From positions 738,300 to 802,299 of the forward strand of contig CALSRU010000004.1 in assembly GCA_943788835.1 (NCBI GenBank): DNA of 64,000 bases, given 5' to 3'. This stretch comes from an uncultured Pseudomonadales bacterium (lineage in GTDB: Bacteria; Pseudomonadota; Gammaproteobacteria; Pseudomonadales; UBA7434). Below, piece by piece: positions 18,654 to 28,349 of the stretch. The notes under the pieces are model-generated. The model worked only from the letters and a program-made list of their open reading frames with translations, was not told the DNA's origin and did not search any database. A program made the position numbers and the translations under genes. Numbering within the stretch: position 1 is the first letter of the stretch; every line of letters starts with the position of its first letter.

Positions 18654-19760
18654 ATGAAGCATTTCAAAATTGGTATATTTGCCGGCGACGGCATAGGCCC
18701 AGAAATCATGCGCGAAGGCTGTCGTGTACTTGAGCTGGTAGGTAGCCGCAATAACGTTAAATTTGAGTTGGTAGAAGGCGCCTTTGGTGCCAATGCCTAT
18801 TTTAGCGAAGGCGATTGTTTTCCTGAAGCCACCAAAGCGATATGCGACAGTGCTGATGCCATACTCAAAGGCCCTATTGGGCTGAGCCATGAAGAATCGA
18901 AAAAAATTCCTGTAGACCAGCAGCCTGAGCGCGGCGCCCTGCTGCCTATGCGCCGCCGCCTAAACACCTACGCGAACTTTCGTCCGGTTTATTTGCCCAA
19001 ATCCTTGGCCCACTTTTCACCACTCAAGCCTGAGGTGATTGGTGAAGGGATCGATATGATCATGGTGCGCGAACTCGTCGGCGGCCTCTACTTCGGCAAG
19101 AAAGAAGTGGGGGTTAGCGCTCAGGGTAAACGCTATGTTGTAGAAGCCTTAGAATACGACGAAGACCAAATTCGCAATATATTAGTTGAAGCATTTAAGA
19201 TTTCGCAGCGCCGTAAGAAAATCTTACACAACATACACAAAAGCAACGTTTTAAAGTCGAGTGTGCTTTGGAACGAGATTGTTGAAGAAGTTAAAGTCGA
19301 TTACCCCGATGTAGAGGTGCGCCACATGCTGGTTGATGCCGCCGCAACAGCCTTATGCTTAAACCCCACTCAGTTTGACGTGATGGTGATGGAAAATATG
19401 TTTGGCGATATTCTTAGCGACCAAGGCGGCGGCATCCTTGGCTCACTCGGCCTCATGCCATCGGCCTGTATAGGCCCCGACCGCGCCTACTACGAACCTT
19501 CACACGGATCGGCGCCCGATATTGCCGGGCAAAACATTGCCAATCCTTACTCGATGATAGGCTCGGTTGCGATGATGCTCGAATACAGCTTTGAGATGAC
19601 GGCTGAAGCCAACAACATTTGGCATGCACTCCAAGCCGTATTTGATGATGGCTACTCAACGGCTGATCTATCTAAGCCTGGCGCCGGTGTTAATATGATT
19701 GCCACGAATGAATTTGGCGATAAGGTTGTAGAAAAGCTAGCGGCAATGCCCGTTGTTTGA
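18654..19760 (+). CDS. 3-Isopropylmalate dehydrogenase family protein (LeuB-like)
   Basis: 368 residues of the isocitrate/isopropylmalate dehydrogenase family, acting as a dimer in the cytoplasm with NAD and a divalent metal. GDGIGPEI (11-18), the Arg-rich MRRRLNTYANFRP (about 99-111), the catalytic Lys196 in HKSNVLKSS, Asp228 in MLVDA, and GDILSD (251-256) are all present. HGSAPDIAG (about 285) follows LeuB rather than isocitrate dehydrogenase. The sequence departs from typical gammaproteobacterial LeuB, and leuC and leuD are absent. The LeuA/CimA-like gene 1.7 kb away suggests the pair may act in the citramalate route to 2-oxobutyrate and isoleucine; that is an inference. Confidence 0.85.
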   Translation: MKHFKIGIFAGDGIGPEIMREGCRVLELVGSRNNVKFELVEGAFGANAYFSEGDCFPEATKAICDSADAILKGPIGLSHEESKKIPVDQQPERGALLPMRRRLNTYANFRPVYLPKSLAHFSPLKPEVIGEGIDMIMVRELVGGLYFGKKEVGVSAQGKRYVVEALEYDEDQIRNILVEAFKISQRRKKILHNIHKSNVLKSSVLWNEIVEEVKVDYPDVEVRHMLVDAAATALCLNPTQFDVMVMENMFGDILSDQGGGILGSLGLMPSACIGPDRAYYEPSHGSAPDIAGQNIANPYSMIGSVAMMLEYSFEMTAEANNIWHALQAVFDDGYSTADLSKPGAGVNMIATNEFGDKVVEKLAAMPVV

Positions 19761-19895
19761 CTAATGTAAACAACGGCCCGCTTGCAGAGCTGACCTTGCT
19801 AAGCATCCATGACCAATCATGGATGATAAACCCCGACTGGCAAACCATTAACAGCCAGTCAGCGTAGGTTAAGCAAAGAGCACGGGCCGTTTTTG
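19750..19895 (+). promoter_or_regulatory. Nested inverted repeats, possible structured RNA or terminator
   Basis: AACGGCCCG (19772-19780) pairs with CGGGCCGTT (19883-19891), which is followed by TTT. Inside are two perfect hairpins: CATCCATGA/TCATGGATG (19804-19825) and GACTGGC/GCCAGTC (about 19835-19860). A competing stem, CCGTTGTTT (19750-19758) with AAACAACGG (19768-19776), spans the stop codon of the LeuB-like gene and shares AACGG with the outer stem, so the two cannot form together. This could be a multibranched terminator, a regulatory switch before the ABC1 kinase gene, or a small repeat element with 9-bp ends. Confidence 0.5.
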
Positions 19896-19969
19896 CCGCT
19901 AACAAACAGGGCAACGACAATTCATCAAAGCCACAATGCGCTCTCCGCGCAAACTAGTTTGACTTGGGC

Positions 19970-21370
19970 ATGGCGAAAGATTTCTCTCAGATAAAAGCGA
20001 AAGCATTCGCGCGCAACCTGTCGGCTTCATTGGCCGGCCTGCGTGCCGGCGGCGCCATGGCGATTGATCAAGCCATGCATAAAATTGCAGGTGATCAGCC
20101 AGACGCACCCCACTCCGAATTTGCCCAGCGCGAGGCGAAGCGCTTCGTCAGCGAACTGGGTAAATTAAAAGGCTCCTACGTTAAAATCGGCCAGATGCTG
20201 GCTTTATTTGGCGAACACTTTTTACCGCCCGTTCTCACCGAAGCATTACATCAACTCGAAGACAGCACCCAGCCGCTGCCCTGGCACACAATGGAACCGG
20301 CCATACGCGCAGCATTGGGCCCACGCTACCACGAGCTTGATATTCAAAAAAACGCCATCGCCGCAGCGTCCATGGCACAGGTGCATCGTGCCACGATACG
20401 GTCGACGGGCCAGTCGATTTGCTTAAAAGTACAGTATCCGGGCTTAGCTGAAGTCATCGACTCAGATTTTGATGCCGTGGTTCGCATGCTGCTACTAGCG
20501 CGTTGGCTAAAAACAGGTCGCGACCTCGACAGCTGGCTGGCAGCCATGCGCGCGCAACTGCATATTGAAATGGATTATCATAACGAAATGACTATGGCGA
20601 ATCAGCTCGACGGCCATATTGCAGCATTGGCAAACCGCACACCTGCCAAAAACATACGCTACGCCCTACCCTGTTTCTATCGCGACTACTGCAGCAAAAC
20701 AACCTTAGCGATGGATTATATTAAAGGCGAGAACGTCAACTCAGCCACCGTTGCGGCACTACCTCAGGCGCGGCGCAATGCGCTTGCGCAGGCGATGCTC
20801 GATTTATTTTTTCTTGAAGTATTTGACTGGGAGCTGATTCAAACTGATCCCAACTTTGGCAACTACTTAATTCGCCTGGGCGATGGCGAGACTCGGCCCG
20901 ACGAGCTAGTTTTACTCGACTTTGGCGCCGTAAAATCCATGACAGCCGATGACCTTGATCACTTGCGCAGCGTCATTGCCGCAGGCCTAGAAAGCGATAC
21001 AGGGGCGATGATTAAAGGCTTACAAGGCTTAGGCTGGCTAGTCGACGATGCATCAATCGAAGCACAGCATAGCTTTGCTGATTTTTGTATGCACCTGCTT
21101 GAACCGCTGCAAAAGCCCGAGACGCTGCCGGCTGAGTATCTCAATGCCAACGGTGAGTATAAATGGGCCAATTCACAACTGATTCAACGAGCCGGTAAAG
21201 CGGGCGTATCGAAGGCATCAAGTCGCCATTTCACCACCCCCAGCAAAGACTTTTTAATGATCGCTCGCAAACTCACAGGAGTGTTTACCTTTATTGCCGC
21301 ACTCAATGCAGAGTTTAATGGGTATCCCCGTACGCGCCAGCATATCGAACGCTGGCGCAACAACCACTGA
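19970..21370 (+). CDS. ABC1/UbiB-family atypical kinase
   Basis: About 466 residues. The family hallmarks are present: KxGQ motif in GSYVKIGQML (about 72-75), the Ala-rich loop AAASMAQVHRA (about 131-141) that replaces the usual glycine loop, the nucleotide-binding Lys in CLKVQYPG, and LLDFGAVK as the metal-binding Asp motif. UbiB and COQ8 proteins are ATPases or kinases that support ubiquinone synthesis. There is no clear C-terminal membrane helix pair as in UbiB proper, so this is a paralogue of unknown substrate. A TTG at 19964 is in frame, but the ATG at 19970 is preferred. It follows the nested repeat region. Confidence 0.88.
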   Translation: MAKDFSQIKAKAFARNLSASLAGLRAGGAMAIDQAMHKIAGDQPDAPHSEFAQREAKRFVSELGKLKGSYVKIGQMLALFGEHFLPPVLTEALHQLEDSTQPLPWHTMEPAIRAALGPRYHELDIQKNAIAAASMAQVHRATIRSTGQSICLKVQYPGLAEVIDSDFDAVVRMLLLARWLKTGRDLDSWLAAMRAQLHIEMDYHNEMTMANQLDGHIAALANRTPAKNIRYALPCFYRDYCSKTTLAMDYIKGENVNSATVAALPQARRNALAQAMLDLFFLEVFDWELIQTDPNFGNYLIRLGDGETRPDELVLLDFGAVKSMTADDLDHLRSVIAAGLESDTGAMIKGLQGLGWLVDDASIEAQHSFADFCMHLLEPLQKPETLPAEYLNANGEYKWANSQLIQRAGKAGVSKASSRHFTTPSKDFLMIARKLTGVFTFIAALNAEFNGYPRTRQHIERWRNNH

Positions 21371-21470
21371 GCATCAGCTCGCCATGACGAGCACCGCGAA
21401 ACAAACATTATGTGTGAATAGGGGAACAACTCACCAGGCTAGATAGATCAATAGGCACATAAGCCGACGA

Positions 21471-23000
21471 TTAGCCGCGTGATTGATGAACCAAAATATT
21501 GACTAACCGCATCGTTGCTTCAATAGCCGCATAAACCTGATTGGCATTGGTGCTACGCGTGGTGATCTTTTTGCCGCTAGCCATCTCCCAGGTAATACTT
21601 GCCTCAGTTAGGGCATTCGATTTGCCACCACGCGGAATATGCACTTTATAATCGCTAAGCTGAGGAAACTCGACCCCTACCTTCTCAACGATGGGGCGAA
21701 TAGCCGCCATAAAGGCATCGTAGCCGCCGTTACCTTCGCCGTGCGCGCTGTAGCTGTCACCATCAAATATAACTTCTATAGCCGCGGTGGCTTGCTGCCC
21801 CCAATGACTTTCAAGGTCGCAGCGCTGCAAACTGACATATTGGAATTGCTGGCTCTCAAGTACGTCAGCAATAATAAAGGGTAAATCGTCAGGTGTGATA
21901 CGTTGCTTAGAATCGCCCAAACTGACTACCCGCTCGAGCACACGATTGCGATCACTCTCTGATAGTGCAATGCCTAAGTCTTCTAAGTTTTTCGCCAACG
22001 AGGCCTTGCCGCTCATTTTCCCCAGCGCGTACGTGTGTTTACGGGCAAAACGCTGCGGATGCAGCTTGCTTACGTATAAATTGCCCTTCTGATCGCCATC
22101 GGCGTGAATACCCGCTGTTTGAGTAAAAACATCAGTGCCCAAAATGGGCGCATTAGCCGCTACAAACTTGCCTGAAAAACTTTCAACCATCTGACTCACG
22201 CTAACAATGTGGCTTTCGTCAACGCTCACTTGCATCTGCATTTTGTCTTGTAGGACCACCGCGACTTCAGCCAGAGAGGCATTGCCGGCACGCTCACCTA
22301 AACAGTTTACCGTGCAGTGAATGCTACTAATACCTGCCTGTACGGCGGCCATAACATTAGCTGTTGCTAGCCCGTAATCGTTGTGCGGATGAAAATCGAA
22401 ATGATGGCCCGGAAATTTATCGCGCATATCTTTTAGGCTGTCGTAGACTTCCGTAGGCGACATAACACCAAGAGTATCGGGCAACATGATGTGTGCTATG
22501 CCTTTATCTAACAGTGCCTCTGCCAGAGCATACACATAGTCACGGCTATCGGCATAACCATTAGACCAATCTTCAAAATAAATATTCACTTGCAAACCGC
22601 ACTGCTGTGCATAAACAACCGTTTGCAGGATGTCAGCTATATGCGCGTCGAGCGTCTTGCCCAGCTGTTCGCGGCAATGCTTTTCGCTGCCCTTAGTGAG
22701 TAAGTTAATGACCTTGCCGCCAGCACCTATTACCCAATCAACACTCTTAGTGTGGTCAACAAAGCCCAGCACTTCAATGCGGCCGGCATAACCGTTTTGG
22801 TCGGCCCATGCATTAATCTGCGAAACTGCCTGCTGCTCACCTTTAGATACCCGTGCGGATGCGACTTCTATGCGATCGACATTAAGACGCGATAACAGCG
22901 CTTTGGCCAAGCTGACCTTTTCTTCAGGCGCAAACGATACACCCTGCGTTTGCTCGCCATCACGCAGCGTGGTGTCCATAATTTCAATTTGTCTGGACAT
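21471..23000 (-). CDS. 2-Isopropylmalate/(R)-citramalate synthase family protein
   Basis: 509 residues. The N-terminal TIM barrel starts with IEIMDTTLRDGEQTQGVSF, the HMGL-like acyl-CoA-condensing signature, and includes HFDFHPHNDYGLATAN and the metal-binding HIHCT-like SSIHCTVNCLGERAGN. The C-terminal LeuA regulatory domain is at about 390-505. The enzyme condenses acetyl-CoA with a 2-oxo acid. The sequence looks closer to the LeuA2 type common in Bacteroidetes, thought to make citramalate from pyruvate, than to proteobacterial LeuA; this is from memory and needs a tree. It is convergent with the ABC1 gene and upstream of the LeuB-like gene's partner reaction. Confidence 0.85.
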   Translation of the reverse strand: MSRQIEIMDTTLRDGEQTQGVSFAPEEKVSLAKALLSRLNVDRIEVASARVSKGEQQAVSQINAWADQNGYAGRIEVLGFVDHTKSVDWVIGAGGKVINLLTKGSEKHCREQLGKTLDAHIADILQTVVYAQQCGLQVNIYFEDWSNGYADSRDYVYALAEALLDKGIAHIMLPDTLGVMSPTEVYDSLKDMRDKFPGHHFDFHPHNDYGLATANVMAAVQAGISSIHCTVNCLGERAGNASLAEVAVVLQDKMQMQVSVDESHIVSVSQMVESFSGKFVAANAPILGTDVFTQTAGIHADGDQKGNLYVSKLHPQRFARKHTYALGKMSGKASLAKNLEDLGIALSESDRNRVLERVVSLGDSKQRITPDDLPFIIADVLESQQFQYVSLQRCDLESHWGQQATAAIEVIFDGDSYSAHGEGNGGYDAFMAAIRPIVEKVGVEFPQLSDYKVHIPRGGKSNALTEASITWEMASGKKITTRSTNANQVYAAIEATMRLVNILVHQSRG

Positions 23001-23112
23001 GGTATGACTGACTCTACACGTTGTTTTTTACTTTCATTAAATTTAGCTTAACTCATCTTACTCTTTCTAAGCAGTTAGCGTCTAACTGCCCATCATGGGC
23101 TAACCCACTCGT

Positions 23113-25764
23113 TTATGTTAGCGCTTGGACCAATTGCTGCTGCGTATTTTTAAGTGCCGCAGGTAAAGCCTGGCGATCAACGCCTCCGCCCTGAGCAAAT
23201 TGCGGTTTGCCGCCCCCCTTACCGCCGAGCTCTGTAGCAAGCGCCTTAATGATGTCACCGGCTTTAACTTGGCCGACAAGGTCATCGGTAACACCTGCTA
23301 CCAAGGCTATTTTATCGCCGCCCGTTGCCGCCAATACCACCACGCCACTGCCCATAGCCTGCTTGAGTTGATCAACGGTATCGCGCAGTGACTTGGCATC
23401 GGCATCGGGCATTTCAGCTACTAACACTTTTTTGTCATCTACCTGTACCGCGCCACTCATCAAGTCGCTGCCAGCACTACTGTTGAGCTTTTGCTGCAGA
23501 CGCTGCAATTCTTTTTCTAGCGTTTTTTGCGTATCGAGCAATTGGCTCACTTTACTCACCAACTCACTAGGCTGCGCGCGTAACATCGAGGCCGCTTGCG
23601 CTATCGTTTGATCGACAAGCACCACATCGGCCAACGCCTTAACACCTGTGACCGCTTCAATACGACGAACCCCGGCCGCAATACCTGCCTCACTAATAAT
23701 TCTAAAAAAGCCGATGTCGCCGGTGCGCTCAACATGAGTACCACCGCATAGCTCTACGGAAAAACGATTATCGCCCATGGCCAACACCCGAACTTCATCA
23801 CCGTATTTTTCGCCAAACAATGCCATGGCTCCAGACGCTTTAGCACTTTCCATATCGGTGACTTGCACATCAACCGTTGTGTTAGCGCGAATATGCTGAT
23901 TGACCAACTGTGCCACCTCGGCAAGTTGCTCAGCAGTGATGGGCTGATTGTGCGCAAAGTCAAAACGCAGGCGCTCGGCATCAACCAAGCTGCCCTTTTG
24001 CGCCACATGATCGCCCAATACCAAGCGAAGTGCCGCGTGCAATAGGTGTGTAGCCGAATGGTTTAATGCTGTAGCTTGGCGGTGGGCAGTATCAACGCAA
24101 GCTTCTAGTTGATCACCTTTACCCAAACTGCCACTGCGCAATTCACCAACATGCAAAAATGTATTGCCCTGTTTGCGAGTATCGTTTACCACAAACTCGC
24201 CGCCGGCGGCCTTGAGTACACCCATGTCACCCACCTGCCCACCCGACTCCGCATAAAAAGGTGAGCTGGCCAAAATCACCACCCCGCTTTGCCCTGCATG
24301 CAGCTGATCGACCGCTTGCCCATCAACAAACAAAGCTTCTACCGCCCCGCTATCGAGCAGCTGCGTATAACCGCTAAAATGCGTTTGCTTGCTAGCACCA
24401 GCTGATTCAATATCGAGCTTCTCGAGCGCGCCCGTCTTAAATTGGCTAGCCGCCTTGGCTTGCGCTCGCTGCTGATCCATGGCTTGTTGGTAGCCCTCAT
24501 TATCCACCAATAAACCCTGCTCACGCGCAATATCGGCCGTCAAATCTAACGGAAAACCATAGGTATCATAAAGCTTAAAGGCCACTTCACCAGGAATTGT
24601 CTTACCACTTAGCCCAGCAATGTCTTGCGACAATATCTTCATACCCTGTTCAAGCGTTTGTGCAAATTGCTCTTCTTCTGTTTTTAACGCCCGCTCAATG
24701 TTAGCTTGCTGTGCAATCAGCTCAGGATAGGCCGCCCCCATTTGTTCGGCTAGCGCCGCCACCAATTTATAAAAAAACAATTGCTGGGCACCCAACTTGT
24801 TGCCATGGCGAATAGCGCGACGAATAATTCGACGCAAAACATAACCGCGACCTTCATTCGAAGGCAACACACCGTCAGCAATAAGAAATGCACAGGAGCG
24901 AATATGGTCAGCAATAACACGCAAAGACCCCTGCCCAGTATCTTGAATACCTAATACTTGTGCAGTAGCCGCAAGCAAATTTTGAAAAAGATCGATTTCG
25001 TAGTTGCTGTGCACGCCTTGCATCACAGCGGCCACACGCTCTAAACCCATGCCAGTATCAACCGATGGCTTAGGCAAAGGATGTAAAACGCCATCAGCCG
25101 TGCGGTTGTACTGCATGAACACAATATTCCAGATTTCGATGTAGCGATCGCCATCTTCTTCTGGCGTACCCGGCAAGCCACCCTCTATATCTGCACCATG
25201 GTCATAGAATATTTCGGTACACGGGCCACAGGGACCGGTATCACCCATTGCCCAAAAGTTATCGGATGCATAGCGCGCACCTTTATTATCGCCAATACGA
25301 ATAATACGCTCAGGGGCTAGGCCAATGTCTTTATGCCAAATATCAAAAGCCTCTTGATCATCGGCATAGACCGTTACCCACAATTTTTCAGCGGGGATAC
25401 CTAATGTCTGGGTAAGGAAATTCCAGCCATAGGGAATAGCCTGCGTTTTAAAGTAATCGCCAAAACTGAAGTTACCCAACATTTCAAAAAAGGTGTGATG
25501 ACGGGCGGTATACCCCACATTTTCAAGATCGTTATGCTTACCACCGGCACGCACGCAACGCTGTGAACTAGTAGCGCGACTGTAACTGCGTGGATCATCG
25601 CCAAGAAACACATCTTTAAACTGCACCATGCCAGCATTGGTAAACAGCAATGTGGGGTCATTGCCCGGCACCAGCGAACTGCTGGCCACACGAGTGTGTG
25701 CTTCGCCCTCAAAATACTGTAGGAATGCTTCGCGTATATCGGCGCTTGATTGGATACGGCTCAT
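23113..25764 (-). CDS. alaS: Alanyl-tRNA synthetase
   Basis: About 883 residues, the usual bacterial length. It attaches alanine to tRNA-Ala and edits mischarged Ser and Gly. The class II core begins with [18 protein letters not shown] and [19 protein letters not shown]; motif 2 and [15 protein letters not shown] follow. The editing domain has the zinc-binding [11 protein letters not shown] and [13 protein letters not shown]. The C-Ala domain ends with [16 protein letters not shown] at 25770 is in frame, but ATG at 25764 fits other AlaS starts. RecX and csrA, common neighbours, are absent here. Confidence 0.97.
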   Translation of the reverse strand: MSRIQSSADIREAFLQYFEGEAHTRVASSSLVPGNDPTLLFTNAGMVQFKDVFLGDDPRSYSRATSSQRCVRAGGKHNDLENVGYTARHHTFFEMLGNFSFGDYFKTQAIPYGWNFLTQTLGIPAEKLWVTVYADDQEAFDIWHKDIGLAPERIIRIGDNKGARYASDNFWAMGDTGPCGPCTEIFYDHGADIEGGLPGTPEEDGDRYIEIWNIVFMQYNRTADGVLHPLPKPSVDTGMGLERVAAVMQGVHSNYEIDLFQNLLAATAQVLGIQDTGQGSLRVIADHIRSCAFLIADGVLPSNEGRGYVLRRIIRRAIRHGNKLGAQQLFFYKLVAALAEQMGAAYPELIAQQANIERALKTEEEQFAQTLEQGMKILSQDIAGLSGKTIPGEVAFKLYDTYGFPLDLTADIAREQGLLVDNEGYQQAMDQQRAQAKAASQFKTGALEKLDIESAGASKQTHFSGYTQLLDSGAVEALFVDGQAVDQLHAGQSGVVILASSPFYAESGGQVGDMGVLKAAGGEFVVNDTRKQGNTFLHVGELRSGSLGKGDQLEACVDTAHRQATALNHSATHLLHAALRLVLGDHVAQKGSLVDAERLRFDFAHNQPITAEQLAEVAQLVNQHIRANTTVDVQVTDMESAKASGAMALFGEKYGDEVRVLAMGDNRFSVELCGGTHVERTGDIGFFRIISEAGIAAGVRRIEAVTGVKALADVVLVDQTIAQAASMLRAQPSELVSKVSQLLDTQKTLEKELQRLQQKLNSSAGSDLMSGAVQVDDKKVLVAEMPDADAKSLRDTVDQLKQAMGSGVVVLAATGGDKIALVAGVTDDLVGQVKAGDIIKALATELGGKGGGKPQFAQGGGVDRQALPAALKNTQQQLVQALT

Positions 25765-25863
25765 GAACAATGACTCGAAAAGTTTATTAGTTTATTTTGC
25801 AAACAAATGGCTGCATTACATTGAGCTGCACGCCGATTATTTTACTCACACAGATAATTAAGC

Positions 25864-26205
25864 TTAGGCCATACCTTCGTTCATGGCATGTCCGCCTAAA
25901 ATATGTAGATGCAAATGAAATACGGTTTGCCCGCCGCCGGCGCCATTATTAATGATGACTCGATAACCCTCAGAAATACCTAGTTGCTCAGCCACCTTAG
26001 CGACGCTTAATAGCAAATGGCCAAGCAATGCCTGATCGGTCGCAGCGGCATCGGATAATTTGGCAATGGATTGTTTAGGAATAACGAGCACATGAACAGG
26101 CGCTTGCGGATTAATATCGTTTATCGCAATGCAATGCTCGTCTTCGTAGAGTTTATCGGCTGGGATTTCGCCGGCAATGATTTTACCAAAAATAGTTTCG
26201 CTCAT
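25864..26205 (-). CDS. hinT: HIT family protein (HinT-like)
   Basis: 113 residues. ETIFGKIIAGEIPADKLYED at the start and the histidine triad HLHLH near residue 97 followed by ILGG define the HinT branch. These enzymes hydrolyse purine nucleoside phosphoramidates such as AMP-lysine. It shares a strand with the Trm112-like gene immediately upstream (3-base gap), so they are probably cotranscribed. Confidence 0.93.
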   Translation of the reverse strand: MSETIFGKIIAGEIPADKLYEDEHCIAINDINPQAPVHVLVIPKQSIAKLSDAAATDQALLGHLLLSVAKVAEQLGISEGYRVIINNGAGGGQTVFHLHLHILGGHAMNEGMA

Positions 26206-26208
26206 TGC

Positions 26209-26400
26209 TTAATCCAGCGCTTCTATTTCTTCGGGCGCTAATTGTCTTGCCTCGCTCTCAAGCATAACGGGGATATCATCTCGCACAGGATAAGCCAAAC
26301 CACTGACGCGACACTGTAGTTCATTTTTTTCAGGCACAAATTCCAGTGGCGCTTTACTCACCGGGCAGACCAAGATACTCAATAACTTTTTATCTAACAT
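26209..26400 (-). CDS. Trm112-like small protein (YcaR family)
   Basis: 63 residues. [14 protein letters not shown] and [19 protein letters not shown] match the Trm112p/YcaR family. Only Cys12 and Cys30 remain of the metal-ligand Cys seen in eukaryotic Trm112. In gammaproteobacteria this gene often sits beside lpxK and kdsB; here it is beside hinT. Role uncertain, perhaps a small stabilising partner for other enzymes. Confidence 0.9.
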   Translation of the reverse strand: MLDKKLLSILVCPVSKAPLEFVPEKNELQCRVSGLAYPVRDDIPVMLESEARQLAPEEIEALD

Positions 26401-26462
26401 ATAACGTTTAACCCTGTACTAATAACTCTCTGCCAATAAACCCGTGCTAACCAATAAAAAAA

Positions 26463-27422
26463 CTAATCACCCGTTTTTGTCGACTCAATGGACTCATGAG
26501 GTAATGCTACCCAGTCACTCATAGGTTCAACCAGTAACTGTGGGTCAAGCCGTATATTCCCGCCGGCGCCAGTCCAATTCATACGCCAATCAAGATGCGC
26601 ACCGGTTACACGGCCAGTAGCACCAATATGCCCAACCTGCTGACCTTGGCGAACCTGCTGTCCCTCTTCTACCAGCAATTTGCTTAAATGTAAAAACGTC
26701 GAAGACAGCCCATGACCGTGGTCAATAATTAAGGTCCCCCCCGAAAAATATAAATCCGGGTGTGCCAGGGTCACTAAACCGGCACTTGGAGCAACCACCG
26801 GCGTGCCGGTTGGCCGTGCCACATCAACACCATAATGAGGTCTGCGTGGCTGTCCATTATAAACACGCTGAGAGCCAAACACACCTGTAATAGGGCCGCG
26901 AACCGGCCAAATAAAACCATCAAAAAAGTCATTTTGCGCGCGCTGCTGCCTACGCGCATTCACCACCCACTGCCCCTCGCGCCGGGAGCGCTCAACTTGC
27001 TTAGGATTGGGCTCTACATACTTCTGCTCGACACCCTCAATGTGTTGTATTGAATACTCTCTAGTACGAATAGCAAATGGATAGACCTGAGTATTCATCG
27101 ACTGCGCTTGGGTGCTTGCGAGGCTGCTTGCGGGGCTGCTGACCTGGAGCACCAACTCAGGCTCGGCATCGCGATCGAGCGCAACAATAAAACGATGTTG
27201 CTGGTCAAGCTGCAGCGCTTTGCCCCGGTACTGCACGCTCTGCCCAGGTTCGAGCTGACCCACTAACAACCCCCCTTGCACAGGGTCGCCGGTTAGTTCG
27301 AGCGCATTAGTCGCTGCCATTCCAAAACAGCTGAGTAAGGCAACCCTACCAATTACATAGGCATACTTGGCCGCCAACGCCGCTAACCTATTTACTATTG
27401 AGACTATTTTCTGCACATTCAT
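26463..27422 (-). CDS. M23 (LytM-domain) peptidase
   Basis: 319 residues with a signal or anchor helix near 15-40. The C-terminal M23 domain (about 170-300) has PHYGVDVARPTGTPV, which supplies the zinc-binding His and Asp, STFLHLS with the catalytic-site His, and GAHLDWRMNW, where the second His of the usual HxH is Asp. It would act on peptidoglycan cross-links in the periplasm. The Asp variant may still bind zinc; I recall similar HLDW sequences in other M23 proteins, so it is not necessarily inactive. It lies upstream of the Trm112-like gene on the same strand and divergent from greB. Confidence 0.85.
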   Translation of the reverse strand: MNVQKIVSIVNRLAALAAKYAYVIGRVALLSCFGMAATNALELTGDPVQGGLLVGQLEPGQSVQYRGKALQLDQQHRFIVALDRDAEPELVLQVSSPASSLASTQAQSMNTQVYPFAIRTREYSIQHIEGVEQKYVEPNPKQVERSRREGQWVVNARRQQRAQNDFFDGFIWPVRGPITGVFGSQRVYNGQPRRPHYGVDVARPTGTPVVAPSAGLVTLAHPDLYFSGGTLIIDHGHGLSSTFLHLSKLLVEEGQQVRQGQQVGHIGATGRVTGAHLDWRMNWTGAGGNIRLDPQLLVEPMSDWVALPHESIESTKTGD

Positions 27423-27619
27423 CCTGTTTTTCTTGCTACAGTAACTTTGCTACCGTAACTTTCATACCGTAACTACGTTAAAGTTGAACCACTACGTCAG
27501 CAACGCTGGAAACATAGCGCCGTGGAGCTACCAAACGGCTAAAGTGAAAACGACGAAATCCGCTATGTGCACAGCCAACTCACACAGCCAACCCACAACC
27601 GCACCGTTACTACTTATTT

Positions 27620-28123
27620 ATGGGACGCTATCGGCCACCTAGACCTCATGGGTCTAACTATATCACTCCTGAGGGCGAGCGCGCACTGCGGGCAGAGCTG
27701 CGCGAACTATGGAAAGTGGAGCGGCCACAAATAACAGCATCAGTACATGAAGCCGCCAAAAATGGGGATCGCTCTGAAAATGGCGATTACATTTATGGCA
27801 AGAAACGATTGCGGGAAATTGATAGCCGCGTTCGGTTTTTAACGAAACGCCTTGAGCATATTACGGTTGTTGACGCACTGCCGAACGACCGCAACAGGGT
27901 GTTTTTTGGTGCTTGGGTTACCCTAGAAAATGCGCAGGGAGATCAGCAGCGTTATCGCATTGTGGGGCCAGATGAATTTAATTTGGCTGAAGGTACAATG
28001 AGCATGGATTCACCGCTAGCCAAAACCTTACTGGGCAAACCATTGGATGCTCAAGTACAAGTTCCAACACCTAGCGGCATTATTGAGTACGATATAGTAG
28101 CCATTGATTATATCGCCAGTTAA
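27620..28123 (+). CDS. greB: Transcription elongation factor GreB
   Basis: 167 residues, slightly longer than E. coli GreB (158). The N-terminal coiled coil carries the basic RPHGSNYITPEGERALRAEL start and the acidic tip SENGDYIYGKKRLREID that reaches into the RNA polymerase secondary channel to stimulate cleavage of backtracked RNA. The C-terminal FKBP-like domain follows. Terminal basic residues and GKKRLREID separate it from GreA. It is a single-gene unit divergent from the M23 gene. Confidence 0.95.
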   Translation: MGRYRPPRPHGSNYITPEGERALRAELRELWKVERPQITASVHEAAKNGDRSENGDYIYGKKRLREIDSRVRFLTKRLEHITVVDALPNDRNRVFFGAWVTLENAQGDQQRYRIVGPDEFNLAEGTMSMDSPLAKTLLGKPLDAQVQVPTPSGIIEYDIVAIDYIAS

Positions 28124-28173
28124 TGGGTGCTCACTGAATGACCCACATCCATGCGCCTTACGTATTATAATGC

Positions 28174-28202
28174 TTGACACATTTGCCAGCTTACTCTTTA
28201 GA
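28174..28202 (+). promoter_or_regulatory. Sigma-70 promoter for hemH
   Basis: A perfect TTGACA at 28174-28179 and TTTAGA at 28197-28202 are separated by 17 bases, in the greB-hemH gap, about 150 bases before the hemH start codon. Confidence 0.5.
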
Positions 28203-28349
28203 CTTGGTACCCGTTAGTAGTCGCCAAACAACCGCCGGCCAACATTATTAGCCAAACGCTGACCGCAAACATCAAGCACACGTATACATCTTAAGCACAG
28301 ATATTAATCTGCAAACCAACCATTAATTACCACCAGCTGGACATTCACT

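Noticed and set aside
18451-18657. 68-residue frame upstream of the LeuB-like gene
   Set aside because: It covers the likely promoter of the LeuB-like gene and overlaps its start in another frame; the composition is not protein-like.
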